A DNA stretch of 64,000 bases from Aristolochia californica (Eukaryota > Streptophyta > Magnoliopsida > Piperales > Aristolochiaceae): contig JARWKL010000008.1 of assembly GCA_029961685.1 (NCBI GenBank), forward strand, positions 5,334,501-5,398,500. Reading direction: 5' to 3'. This document shows, in pieces, positions 45,557 through 56,819 of this stretch. The position numbers and the translations under genes were made by a program. The first letter of the stretch is position 1. Each line of letters opens with the position of its first letter. The notes beneath the pieces are model-generated. The model saw only the letters and a list, made by a program, of their open reading frames with translations. It did no database searches and was not told the DNA's origin.

Positions 45557-47288
45557 AGGGAATTGAGTGGCATACCTTTTAATTACTAAGTATTTTAAGT
45601 TCCTTTTTATCTTTGTCATGCATTAGGGTTTCTACCCACGATAATAAATAAGACATCATGAAGAGGGGAGGCTCATACTCGAGCTCCTCTCCATCCTTGC
45701 CTAAAGTCTCTTCTCTCTTCCACTCAAGCTCCTCTCCTTAAACTCTATTCTCCTCTTTTCTTCTTCTACTTTTTCCCTCTTCTTTTTTCTCCTCTTCCTT
45801 AAGCCTCTTCTTTTTCTCCTCTTCCTAGTCTTTGTGACCAAGTAGGTGGCATAAGTCTCAACATAGATAGCATTGTAATTTGGCCCTTGTGGTCGCTTGT
45901 TCTGGATCTCATTAGGTTGTTGGGCATGATAAATTAACTTTAAGGTGCAAACACCTTGGGAATAGATTAACAACATGAGTTTCAGGCTGTGAATTACTTA
46001 AAATGTTTGTCTATTCACTTTATAGTTAATTACTTTAAGAGTAAAAATACAGATCATAAGAAGAGTGTGGAATTTTCTATCTAAGTTAACAAACTTATTC
46101 ACCACTACCCTCCTCATAGGACCAGCCTACCTCCTCCCCCATCTTCTTTCATAGAACGACCTCAATCTCTCAACGTTTATTTGGACAAATGGTTTTCTAG
46201 TGTCTCTTGCTTTGAGACCTCTCTCAAAGTGATGACATAACTTCACATAGAAGTTTCCAAGCAGATAGCCTAGGAAATGGAGAACTATTGATAGTGTTTT
46301 TTTTTTCTCAAAAAACACACTAGCTAGCCCTATACATAGGTAACTTTTCCTAGAGACACTTGCATACTAAAAGAAGTATGACTAGCCTTTACATTATCCA
46401 TTATGGTTCTATGTATATATTATTTGGATCTTTGCATAGTGAAGTTATGTCCTCTCACAATTATACCATAAAAATGCATGCAACGGTAAATTGAAGATAA
46501 ACAGTGAGATGAACACAATTTTATGTTGTGGCCCTTTCTATTCTCAACTTCATGTTTTCTAGTGTGTGAGATGAACTAATTGTTTCAGGTGTGGATGAGA
46601 TCAACCCATTTAACAATGAGTTACAGTCTACCCAACCTAGGTTCTTGATTGTGTTAGTATGTAAACTAGTTATTGTATATTCTAAATTCTTTATTTATGT
46701 TTAAGAAATTATACTCATATAAAAAGGATAAATTTTAAATATGGCATCTAGTTAATGTGATATTTTCAAATATGTCTAAAATTTTAAAATAAAGGACAAT
46801 CAAAATAGTTATTAAATTATTAAAATTATTCAAAAAGGGACCCACTATGTGGAGTCCCATTTGCCAAGCAATGAGAACCGACTCCTCTTGCCCACCACAA
46901 TAAAAATGCTAGACAAACAAGATGAGAAGAGTAGAGGTCCTCCTCCCCTTTGCATATCTTTATGTAGATGGAGATCGAGGAATGGGAGGGGTTCTATTCT
47001 CTGCTCCCTCGCACGATTGCAAGGTAAGATAGGTGGGCCATTTTCCTCCTTTTTATCTTAAATTAAGAATTAATTAAAAATTCAAGTAGATGATTCAGTT
47101 TGTCTATTAAGACTCTACTTGTGGTATTGTCATAATTTCAAATTTCAATGTTGTTTCTCAAAATACACCATCCAACACATTGTATTTTGAAATTCAACAT
47201 AAAAGGGTTGTATTCCAACAAAACCCAAAAAAAAGGAGTATTGGAAACCCTAATTAAAATTTCAGAATCCATTTAAGAATTTTCAACT
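45557..47288. other. Non-coding spacer
   Basis: No gene I can support. The minus ORF 45701-45976 is a low-complexity K/R/E-rich translation of a CT-rich tract, so it is rejected. Confidence 0.55.
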
Positions 47289-48480
47289 ATGCTTAAGGGT
47301 CTGTTTGGATCCCATATAAAAGAAAAGAAGAGAAAAGAAAATGACAAAGAAAGTGATTTTTTGTTGTTTGGCAGCAGAGAATCATGGAGAGAAAAGAAAA
47401 CAAGATGGAAAGTTATTTTATCTTTTAGTTAAAAAAAATTCTCTAAAAAAATGATGGAGTTTGGGGAGAAAATAAAATAAATGGAAACTTGAGAGAAAAT
47501 TTTAATCATAAAAAATTTAAAATATTTTTTTATTTTTCTCTTGCATTCAAACAAGAAAAACTATATTTATCTTCCATTTTCTCTCTCATTTTCCATGTGC
47601 ATCCAAAGAAGAAAAAAAAACTTTTTTCTTTTTTTTTCTTGTCTCTTTCTCTTTCTCTTTCTTTTCTTTTCTTTCCACTTTTTGTGTTCCAAACACAGCC
47701 AAAGGAAACCTATATGGAACTCACATTAAAGAAAATCATTTTATGTTGTTTGGCAGCAAAGAATCATTGAGACAAAATCACTTTTTCTCTTAGTTAATAA
47801 ATTTTCTCTCACTAAATTATGGAATTTGGGGAGAAAAGAAAAAAAATAGAAGTTTGAGAGAAAATTATAATCATCAAAATTTTAAATTTTACTTTTTTTT
47901 TTTCATTTTCCACTTGTATCCAAACAAGTGAAACTATATTTCTCTTCCATTTTCTCTTTGATTTTCTATGAGCATCCAAACAAGAAAAAAATAAAATTTC
48001 TTTTCTTTTCCTTTTTTTTTTTCTTTCCTCTTTCTATGTTCTTAACACAACCTAAGGTTGTGTTTTGAACACAAAAAAGTGAAGAGAAAAGAAAATAATG
48101 AAGAAAAGAAGTTTCTTTTATGTTGTTTGGATGCCCATAGAAAATAAGAGAGAAAATAAAAGTGAAAAATTATTTCTACAATTTGAATGCATAAAGAAAA
48201 TGGAAAAGAAAAGAAAATTTAATAATTTAATAATTTTTAATGATTAAATTTATATATAAGCTTAAGAACTAAAATATCTAAAAGTATTAAATTATTATTG
48301 ATAAAATTTTATTTTCTCTCTAATAATTTTTATTATCTATAATTTTTTCTCTCTAATGTCTCTTTCTTTTCTCTTCTCTCTAAATTCCATGTTTTTGTGT
48401 GAGAAAGTCCATGAACTAAGAGAGAAAATAAGTTTCTCTCATATTTTCTTTTTTCTAACAAATCTGCATTGTCAAACACT
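47289..48480. repeat. Cluster of MITE-like AG/CT-rich units
   Basis: Three adjacent units, each with GAGAAAAGAAAA-type AG-rich and TTTTCTCTTT-type CT-rich arms. The first two run in the same direction at an offset of about 382 bp (tgttgtttggcagca near 47363 and 47745). Edges carry GTCTGTTTGGAT, CTGTGTTTGG (reverse) and TTGTGTTTTG motifs, the usual ends of plant TTTGG-type MITEs. No transposase. Unit borders are uncertain. Confidence 0.5.
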
Positions 48481-48497
48481 AGAAAAACACTTTCCTT

Positions 48498-48956
48498 CTA
48501 CGTTCTTTTTTTCTGTGGTTTTAAACTAAGAATTATGTAGAAAGGAGAAACAGAAAATGGTCTCAAATATAATGCTTGCATCTCGTAGTCTCCTTTCCGA
48601 GGTTTTCTGGGTACGTACAAGGTGGCCATCTGCAAGGAACCAGAAGAAAGTAAAAGGCAAGCAGATGCTTCCAAAAGCGCGAGGAGCTCGTGCGAGCAAC
48701 GTTTGCCGCCCTCGTTACACCTCGATGACCCTGGGCCCCATGGCGAAGCAGAATGCAAAAGTATCTGAACCCTTTCCCCATACTTTGCAGGTGGGATGCC
48801 TGGACAGGCTCGACGAAATGCCCCAACTAAGAAGACTTGCAGAAAGAGAAGAAAGAGAAACCTAAGAAAGGGAGAAATAGATGGAAAGGACAAAACGTGG
48901 GCTGAGGCGTGAAAGCCAAGTGTTCTCGCACATGGAAACCAATTCCACTGGTGCAT
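48498..48956 (-). other. Unrecognised 152-residue ORF in a GC-richer patch
   Basis: A minus open frame beginning MHQWNWFPCARTLGF, with a hydrophobic run (ISPFLRFLFLLFLQVFLVGAF) near residues 28-48. The opposite strand also has a frame at 48557-48865. The stretch has higher GC than its flanks and no retroelement similarity, so it could hold an exon, but I cannot tell on which strand. I recognise no family. Confidence 0.25.
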
Positions 48957-49416
48957 AATAATCCATCATCGTTACACCGTTCTACTCAAAACTTGAGAAG
49001 GTAATATTAGACCACAACAAAAGAGAGAGTTAATGGGTAGGTATATCATTGTCGAAGTGGGTCTTCTGGTAGGTAAGATCTGCCCAGGAACTGTGATGGA
49101 CCACAGAGGATGACGAAAGCTTCTTGTTCATCGTTCTCAGATAGCAAAGAACATGTGCCTACTAACCACTGGAAGTTGCTTCCGGTCCATGTGCAGTTAA
49201 AGTTTATTATGTTTGTTTATTGCCCCTGGAGATGAAAAGAGTAAATGTGTTCACCGGCCTCTTTTTGAAGCCTTAACCCAGGAGTTGTGCTAATTGTATC
49301 ACCCACATTGGGTTGTTCTCTTTCTGTAAAGGAAACTTCTCTTACTTTTTTCACAGATGAATTTGCTACTGTCATAGCTTATCTGCCAGGCTATGTCCCA
49401 ACCAGAGAAGGATTTC
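48957..49416 (+). other. Possible host gene end interrupted by element K
   Basis: A splice-acceptor-like tttttcacag ends at 49356. After it, a frame reads DEFATVIAYLPGYVPTREGF up to the K insertion. The same frame continues beyond K at 54108 for a few codons to a stop. The gene is not recognised. The pattern suggests that K landed in a terminal exon, but the frame is short. Confidence 0.3.
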
Positions 49417-49598
49417 TATTAAGATTTACTATGAGATTTCTTCCCTTAAGGAGAAATCATTAAAATATTCTTTAAATCCGGTATTGTGTAATCCCGTTAA
49501 TCACTCATAATTCTTCCATGTATATTCTATAAAACGGCTATTTAAGCCTATGAAGTGAATGAGAAAATATGAAAGAAACTGAAGTTGTATTCTTTAGT
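49417..49598 (+). repeat. 5' LTR of element K
   Basis: 182 bp with a TATA-like gctatttaagcct near 49540. It ends TTTAGT at the PBS. The ends are not the usual TG...CA, but they are fixed by the TSD and PBS. Confidence 0.93.
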
Positions 49599-49610
49599 TG
49601 GTATCAGAGC
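49599..49610 (+). other. Primer-binding site of element K
   Basis: TGGTATCAGAGC directly follows the LTR and is a perfect match to the initiator tRNA-Met site. Confidence 0.95.
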
Positions 49611-49640
49611 AGGAGAATCCTTCTTCTTCTCCTTCTCGTC

Positions 49641-49805
49641 ACCGAAGAACAGAGCGAAAGCTCTGTCCCGTAGTCTCTGGTCGCCGAAGAATAGAGCGAA
49701 AGCTCTGTCCTGAAATCTCAATCACCGAAGAACAGAGTGAAAGCTCTGTCGCAAAATCTCAGTCACCGAAGAACAGAGAAAGCTCTATCCCTTAATCTCA
49801 GTCGC
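49641..49805 (+). repeat. Tandem hairpin repeats in the leader of element K
   Basis: Four units of 41-42 bp begin CCGAAGAA at about 49642, 49683, 49725 and 49766. Three of the four contain a stem-loop of the form (A)CAGAGC-GAAA-GCTCTG(T), or a variant with a wobble pair. The loop GAAA fits the GNRA class. The fourth unit has lost the loop. The array lies 30 bases after the PBS. Confidence 0.9.
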
Positions 49806-50407
49806 TATTCGGAAGTTCCGCCGGTCGCCAACGACCTCAGCCAAGCCACCGCTCAGCCTTCCTTCAGAATGCGTCGCCGACCGATGACGAAGAGCCTCAC
49901 TAGCGCCGCACTAGCGTGCGTTTCGATGAAGACGAACCTACTCTGGCAGACCTTCTAGACGTCACCGACGACGACAACGATGGCCTTCTAGCAAACAGCC
50001 AACCCAATCGACGCAGGCGAAGAGGAAGAGAGGCACCGTCTCGACGAAGAAGACGAGGTATAGGAAATTTAATTTTTCCCACTTAAACTTAGGTCACGGT
50101 TTTATTATTTTGCTAAGCGACCTGGTCTCGGACAAAACCAAGATCAACCCAGCAAGAGTAAACGAATTGGACCAAACTGGATCTATTCACGGACCGGATC
50201 GGACTGGAAACAGAGACCTAAACCAGGTCAACCCAGTGGCAGGAATCGGACCGGACCAGAAAAATATTGATGAAGCCTTATTTAGAAAATGGACCGGACC
50301 AGTTTTCTGACCGGACCGGAATCAGAGATCCAAACCGGATTAACCTAGCAAACAGAAAGCGAATCGAACTAGTATTTTTGGGTGATCATCACCGATCTTC
50401 TTGCATC

Positions 50408-50926
50408 ATGTCGAAGAAATCAAAACCAGAGCATATTTGCATTCACTGTGGTGAGACTAGGCATACAAAGTCAAGATGTTATGAACTTATTGGGTATCCA
50501 AAATGGTGGGATTCTACTAAAGCGCCTCGCAAACGGAACACTAAACCAAATAATCATGCTTCCGTTGCTGTAGCAAAACCCTCCACCTCTGCTACATCTG
50601 GTAAGGTTTTTAATACTTCCACTCCTAGTAGAAAAAGTGAATGGATAATTGATTCTGGTGCTACTGATCATATGACCTTTGACAATCATCATGTTGAAAT
50701 TATGAAACCATCTGAACAACATATCATATCTACAACAAATGGTACTCTCTCTCAAGTTATTGGAGAAGGTTCCATCACCCTCACTAAAATTCTGAGTCTT
50801 GATTCTGTATTAGTTGTTCCAACCCTCAATCATAATTTATTATCAGTGGCTCAGATAACTCACACTTTGCATTGTATTATAATTTTTTGGCCTAACCATT
50901 GTGTGTTTAAGGACATTCGAACTTGA
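50408..50926 (+). pseudogene. Element K zinc knuckle and protease
   Basis: From an ATG near 50408, the frame has CIHCGETRHTKSRCYELIGYP, a CCHC knuckle with the usual copia CYELIGYP extension. It is followed by SEWIIDSGATDHMTFDNHH with the protease D-S-G intact, and a VLVVPTLNHNLLSVAQIT block. The open frame actually extends upstream to 50267, but the residues before 50408 look like translated leader (GPDQFSDRTG). A stop at 50924-50926 ends it. The capsid domain is absent. Confidence 0.87.
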
Positions 50927-51039
50927 AAGACAATTGGTTATGGTACTAGAAGGGGGAAACTCTATTACCTTGATCTGAAGCCAGAGAGTTCTCATCAGTT
51001 AGCTCAAGCATTCTCTGTGAATAAATCTACAGAAAATGA

Positions 51040-51800
51040 GATTTGGTTATGGCATAAAAGGTTGGGTCACTCATCTTTTGGTTATTTAAAGAAACTGTTT
51101 CCAAAACTATTTGCTAGATTGTTTGTTTAAGATTTTAAGTGTGAGGTATGTGAATTGGCTAAAAGCCATCGTGTTCCATTTCAAATAAGCATGAATAGGA
51201 GTCCAACACCCTTTATGATTATCCACTCTAATGTATGGGGTCCAGTAAATATAGCCTCTCTAAGTGATAAACGGTGGTTTGTTTCCTTTATTGATGATAA
51301 CACCCGAATGACTTGGATTGGCTTAATGAAATCAAAAAGTGAAGTTACTTCACTGTTCAAAAAATTTCATAAAATGATAGCCACTCAGTACCATTCTACA
51401 ATACAAACTCTCCGCAATGACAATGGTGGAGAATTTGTTAATCAAAGTTTGAAAGAATATCTAGATGATCATGGAATTAGTCATCAAACTACTTGTCAGT
51501 ACACCCCTCAGTAAAATGGGGTTGCAGAGCAAAAGAACCGCCACCTTCTTGAGGTTGTTTGTGCTTCCTTGTTTGAAGCTCATACGTCGGCTAGTTATTG
51601 GGGTGAAGCCATCACAATTCCAGCTTATCTTATCAACCTAATACCCTCTTATCAACCGAATACCCTCGAGTGCGTTACAATTTAAGACTCTCTTGAGTGT
51701 TCTTCATGAAACTATAAGTTCACCTATTGTGCCGAATCTGCCACCTAGAGTTTTTGGGTGTATAGCCTTTGTTCATCTCCATATGCCATTGAGAAATAAA
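51040..51800 (+). pseudogene. Element K gag-pre-integrase and integrase
   Basis: WLWHKRLGHSSFGYLKKLF (about 51045) is the gag-pre-integrase motif. The integrase core in frame 51155-51514 includes MIIHSNVWG (the first catalytic aspartate is N here), WFVSFIDDNTRMTWI and LRNDNGGEFVNQ (second D retained). After a stop in the PQQNG position (51512-51514) come AEQKNRHLLEVVCASL and YWGEAITIPAYLIN, followed by a short duplicated block with CCCTCTTATCAACC near 51640-51660. Confidence 0.88.
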
Positions 51801-52389
51801 TTGGAACCCTGAGCTCTCAAGTGTGTCTTTGTTGGTTATGCTCAACATTAGAAAGGTTATCATTGTTATCATCCTCCCTCTCGCAAATTGTATGTCACTC
51901 TTGATGTGGTATTTCATGAAGATCACATGTATTATTCTACTCCCGAATCTTCAATTCAGGGGGAGAACAGGATTGAATTACAGACCCTTAATCGTCATTT
52001 GGATATCTTGGATACTACAAGTGGGAAGTATTCAGATTACAGCAGTGAACATCAAAATGATACAAATGAGCATGATTCACAGGATGGAGACAGACAAGAC
52101 CAGATAGAAGTAATGCAACCAGAGTCTCAACCGATATCTTTCCCCTTTCATAATGTACCAATGGATCAATTGCCTTCCGAGTCTGAGTCCATGTCTGAGC
52201 CTCAGGTAAGTTCTGAAATTCAACTAAGAGTGCTACTCATCAAACCACAAGAGGAAAACCTAGAATCAATTATGAACCTCTTTTCACCTCTAAATCTCAG
52301 TATCCCATGCATAATTTTGTGTCTTATCATAGATTGTCAAAGCCAAATGAAGTATTTGTGAATTAATTATCTGCTATATCTATTCCTAA

Positions 52390-53400
52390 TAGTGTTCAGG
52401 AAGCCTTGAAAGATCCTAAGTGGAAAGAAGTTATGAATGAAGAAATGAGGTCCCTCCAAAAGAATTCAACATAGGAAGTGGTTGACCTACCTGTAGGAAA
52501 GACACCAGTTGGATGTAGGTGGGTATTTAACATTAAATATAAAGCCGATGGCACCATTGAAAGGTTCAAAGCAAGGTTTGTCGCCAAAGGATATACTCAA
52601 ACCTACGTGATCAATTATATAGAGACATTCGCACCAGTGGCCAAAATCAACACTGTTCGGATTCTACTATCTCTAGCTATAAATCTTGACTAACCCTTAT
52701 ATCAGTTTGATGTTAAAAATGCATTTTTGCACGGAGATCTCCAAGAAGAAATATATATAGAATTACCTCCTGGATGTATTATGCAAAACAAATGATGCAA
52801 ACAAGTATGTAAATTGAGGAAATCCCTATATGGTTTGAAGCAGTCCCCGAGGGAGTGGTTTGGAAGGTTCACAAATTTTATGAAATCTATCGGATACAAG
52901 TAAAACAACTTAGATCATACTATCTTCCTGAAATATAACAAGGAGGCCATTACAGCTCTTATTGTGTATGTTGATGATATGATAGTAACTGGGAATAATC
53001 TAGAAGAAAAGAAAACATTGCAAAGTCATCTCGCTAGAAAGTTTGAAATGAAAGATCTTGGCTACTTATATTTTCTTGGTATTGAAGTGTCACAGTCCAA
53101 GGAGGGAATTTTTCTATCTCAACGAAAATATGCTTTGGATTTATTGAAGGAAACTGGTATGACATCATGTAGTCCAGTCAGTACTCCTATGGAAGAAAAT
53201 TTGAAACTGAGAACACATTCAGATCAAGTCTCTGCTAACAAGGAACGTTATCAGATAATAGTTGGGAGGTTAATGTATCTTGCACATACCATACCAGATT
53301 TAGCTTATGTACTAAGCGTGGTTGGTCAGTTTATGCACTCTCCAAGTGAAGAATGTTGTCAACCGTATCCGGCACTACTTGAAATCATCTCCAGGGAAAG
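52390..53400 (+). pseudogene. Element K reverse transcriptase
   Basis: RT begins near 52400 (VQEALKDPKWKEVMNEEMRSLQKN), then a stop. Frame 52478-52693 has [20 protein letters not shown] and [15 protein letters not shown]. After another stop come [23 protein letters not shown] and LRKSLYGLKQSPREWF. Frame 52964-53413 holds the catalytic YVDDMIVTGNN (52967-52978), MKDLGYLYFLGIEVSQ and LSQRKYALDLLKETGM. At least three stops break it. Confidence 0.9.
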
Positions 53401-53912
53401 GAATTTTACTTAAAAAGGGAGGTGACTTGAAAATTGAAGATTATACCGATGCCGATTGGGTTGGGCCAATAGAGGATCAACGGTTTACATCTGGATACTT
53501 TACATTTGTAGGTAGAAATTTGGTCACTTAGAGAAGTAAGAAACAAGAGGTGGTGGCTAGATCTTCATTTGAAGCCGAACATAGGGGAATGGCCAAGGCA
53601 ATATGTGAATTATTATGGATCAAAAATCTGATACAAGAACTACATATTGCGCAAACAAGTCCTATGAAATTATACTGTGACAGTAAGGCAACATGTGATA
53701 TTGCCTACGACCCAGTCTAACATGATAGAACTAAAAATGTTGAAGTTGATAGACACTTTATTAAAGAAAAGTTAGAAGCAAAAATCATTGAAGTCCCTCA
53801 TGTTTGATCTGATGGTCAGCTTGCCGATGTGCTAACCAAGGTAGTGTCTTACCGAGCTTTTAACAATTGTCTTGACAAGTTGCGCATGAGTGATATCTAT
53901 GCACCAACTTGA
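53322..53912 (+). pseudogene. Element K RNase H
   Basis: Frame 53322-53531 holds VNRIRHYLKSSPGKGILL and YTDADWVGPIEDQRFTSGY with the catalytic aspartate. Past a stop come RSSFEAEHRGMAKAICEL (glutamate position), LYCDSKATCDIAYDPV, a stop in place of the usual F/histidine start, VEVDRHFIKEKLE and a final ADVLTKVVS...LRMSDIYAPT. The frame ends at the PPT. Confidence 0.9.
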
Positions 53913-53919
53913 GGGGGGG

Positions 53920-54102
53920 TGTTAAGATTTACTCTGAGATTTCTTCCCTTAAGGAGAAATCATGTAAATATTCTGTAAATTCGGTGATTGTGTAATCCCG
54001 TTAATCACTCATAATTCTTTCATGCATATTTTGTAAAACTGCTATTTAAGCCGATGATGTGAATGAGAAAATATGAAATAAATTGAAGTCGTATTCTTTA
54101 GT
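53920..54102 (+). repeat. 3' LTR of element K
   Basis: 183 bp, TGTTAAGATT...CTTTAGT, preceded by the PPT CAACTTGAGGGGGGG (53905-53919). Confidence 0.93.
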
Positions 54103-54107
54103 ATTTC

Positions 54108-55042
54108 TAGGTCCATCCTAAAGTGCTTATGGTCCAGTTATGGCCTACCATATCTTTGGTCTCAATGGAAATAAAATGTTCACATGTATAGCTCTCATTA
54201 CTTTCTGTCTGTGAAGATTTGTTTAAAGAAAGAGAAGGAAAAGCAGTTGGAAGAGAAAGACAATGCAAGGGCATAATGAAACTAACATGGAAAGAGGTCT
54301 TTGAGTGAGCATTGAGTATTGTTTTTCTTTGATTTAATTAAGAAGAAGAAAGGAGAATAGAGAAAGACAAAGGAGAGTATCCTAGTTTTTTTTAATAATG
54401 AGCCAGCTCTGAAAGTATGTGCCACGAGAAAGAGAGAGAAACCCTTTTTTCCACACCTTTCTTTGAGTCTTTGCTTCCAATTTTTGGCAGATTAGCTGCC
54501 AAATGAACAATTCTTTTAATCATCAACCTTATTCTATCTCAAAGAAAAAGATTAAGAAAAGATAAAGAATCCCTTCGTTGTGTTGCATTTCAGAGGTTAG
54601 CTTTCGTTATCCATGAAAGCCTCCAGTCTCCTAATCTGATTAAGCTATTACTTGTTAGTGGAAAATTTGGCTGTTTCCATTACCTCAAGCATGGGAACCA
54701 AACTACATAAGATTCAGCACTGAACTAATTGAAAAAGACTCACGGGCGCAATATTCTTTAACAGGAAACAGCTATTAAAAGAAAATGTGGCTTCTTTTCT
54801 GTTTCTTTCCAAGTATTTTACTTCAAAAACTGGCGCAGTTCGCTCAGTTTCTGAGCGTTGGTTTATGTAAGATGACGCTGGAAGCTTTTTGTTGCAATTA
54901 GGATGGCTTTTGATTAATTTACTTCAATATAGTTAGTTATAAAGGACTTCACTACTGGATCTACAGTTGGCGTTGTCAGATTCTCGCACTCGGCAGGTGT
55001 CTTCATATTTGAATGGGGAAACTAAAAGCAAACAATAACATG
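54108..55042. other. Low-copy-looking spacer without a supported gene
   Basis: This stretch is the right flank of element K. The first codons may complete the host frame interrupted by K. No other feature is supported. Confidence 0.45.
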
Positions 55043-55049
55043 TTGTAAC

Positions 55050-55170
55050 CAGGGGTGTCATCGAATCAAGCCGGTTTTTTATTTGTTTAAGTAAACAAGC
55101 CGAACTTGAACAAGCGGCGATTTGGTTCGCGAGCTCACAAGCCAGCTTGTTTACTTAAACCAGTGGGAGT
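55050..55170. mobile_element. hAT-like element end (fragment)
   Basis: AGGGGTGTCATCGAATCAAGCC resembles the left end of the hAT-like element at 17762. A 16-bp inverted repeat, GTTTAAGTAAACAAGC and its complement (55085-55100 and 55145-55160), lies inside. A matching right end is not seen. Confidence 0.45.
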
Positions 55171-55254
55171 GCGGGAGCTGGGAGGCACTGATTTATTCAG
55201 CCTGCACTTCGGGTCTTCAAGTAAATCTGATTCCTAAACCAGCGGGGTCAGGTT

Positions 55255-55376
55255 TGAGGTTTCGAGTTTTTTAAGGGTTTAGGTATTAAGATCAGGGTTT
55301 GAGGTTCAAGGTTCAGGGATCAGAGTCGGGTTTGGTTTAGGGTTTAGGGTTTAGGGTTTAGGGTAAACCCTAAACC
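55255..55376 (+). repeat. Interstitial telomere-like array with inverted junction
   Basis: Degenerate TTTAGGG-type sequence (55255-55335) leads into four perfect TTTAGGG units (55336-55363). These are directly followed by one base and the opposite-strand sequence AAACCCTAAACC (55365-55376). The two orientations meet head to head. Confidence 0.9.
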
Positions 55377-55539
55377 TGACCTATGTCCCTAGTTAGTGGA
55401 TCCCCTCTAATTTGTTAGCTATGCTTCGCGTGAGTAAAACAGAAAAAGCCTTCCAAGACAACAACGTCATGTTCTGTTTATTGTCACTTTGATAAACTAG
55501 CATGTATTGACCTGTAAGGCTACCCTTCGCACATCTCAC

Positions 55540-56090
55540 TAAGCACCTAACCTTAAATTGAACCCTAGCTCTAACCCTAATCCTAACCTTAATCCAAATT
55601 AAATCCTAATCTGAATTGAACAATAATTAAATCCTAATCTAAATTGGACCCTAATTAAACCCTAACCCTAATTGTAAAGTCTAATTAAACCCTAATCTGA
55701 ATTGGAACCTCATTAAATTGTAATCTTAACAAGAACCTTAACCTTAAACCCTAAACCCTTAACCCAAACCCTATCAATAATTCAAACTCAGACCCTAATT
55801 AAACCCGGCCCTAATCTAAATTAAACATTGATTAAACCCTAATACAAATCAAATCCTAATTAAACCCTAACTCAAAACCATGACCCTTACCTTATCCCTA
55901 CCAAATTACACCCTAATTAAAATCTAACCCTAATCCTAACCCAAACCTTAACCTTAACCTAATCTCTAACCCTAACCCTAATCCAAATCAGACCCTAATC
56001 AAAACTAGTCCTAATTAAACCCTAATTTGAATTGGTCCTAAATGAAACACTAACCCTAATCCTAACCCTAACCCTAACCCAAATTATTAA
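55540..56090 (-). repeat. Degenerate telomere-like array (CCCTAA/CCCTAAA variants)
   Basis: About 550 bp made mostly of AACCCTAA, AATCCTAA, TTAAACCCTAAT and similar variants on the plus strand, the opposite orientation to 55255-55363. Units vary between 6 and 15 bases and no long perfect run exists except short ones such as CCTAACCCTAACCC near 56063. Confidence 0.88.
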
Positions 56091-56819
56091 TTACTTTCAA
56101 ATCAAGACATGGTTTCTTTCTTTTTCATTTTTTTTTTGTGTGTTTTGGAATTTATAATACATTTTATTATCATTCATATTTTGGTAGTCATGTTAGATGC
56201 TTGTTTTGAAAAGGACAAATTGATGTTAATCTACTTAATGAACATGTCACATGTGACATGGTGCATTCTATTTGTGGCACGACATTTTGACATATAGTAT
56301 GCACATGGCAAATGGGGTTCATCCTCACGATTGGTTGACGCCCTATCATAGGGTCTCTCCCCTGGATTTGGAGTGGCTTTGTGATAAGGTCTTTAGCACC
56401 GTCCACTTTAAGATAAATGAAAATTTGGCATTAAGGATAACAATTTAGTTATAGAGTAGTACTAATATTATGTAATTCCAATCTACAAAAAATTCTCAAT
56501 AGAATGTCAAAAATGTTAGTAACAAACGGTTCAACATACTATGGAACAGAAATCAATCATACACATTCGTGAGGAGATGGTATGTCATATATTAATTTTA
56601 TTTTTATTTTATTTTATTTTTATTATTTTGTTAAAGAAACATCTTTAGTGTGCAAGTGTTTTCTATATTCAACATTTCAAGAACACCCATCATGGGGCTT
56701 CACATGGAAAGAATTCAAGATTTGAGGGAAAATATATAACAATAACTTCATTTTTATCTTAATTTTTTTCAAATATTGTTATTAGTGACCTCAACAAATA
56801 TATTACTTTTTTATAAAAT
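56091..56819. other. Non-coding AT-rich spacer
   Basis: No gene, RNA or repeat boundary that I can support. Confidence 0.5.

Larger units (their letters stand above)
49417..54102 (+). mobile_element. Copia LTR retrotransposon K (lacks gag capsid)
   Basis: A 4686-bp plus-strand element with short LTRs (182 and 183 bp), identical flanking 5-mers (ATTTC at 49412-49416 and 54103-54107), a perfect PBS and a PPT. A zinc knuckle, protease, integrase, RT and RNase H are present, all with some stops. The region where the capsid should be is occupied by a non-coding leader, so the element would depend on another element's gag. Confidence 0.95.

Noticed and set aside
45701..45976. Minus ORF of 91 residues rich in K, R and E
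   Set aside because: It is the translation of a low-complexity CT-rich tract with no domain and no codon structure.
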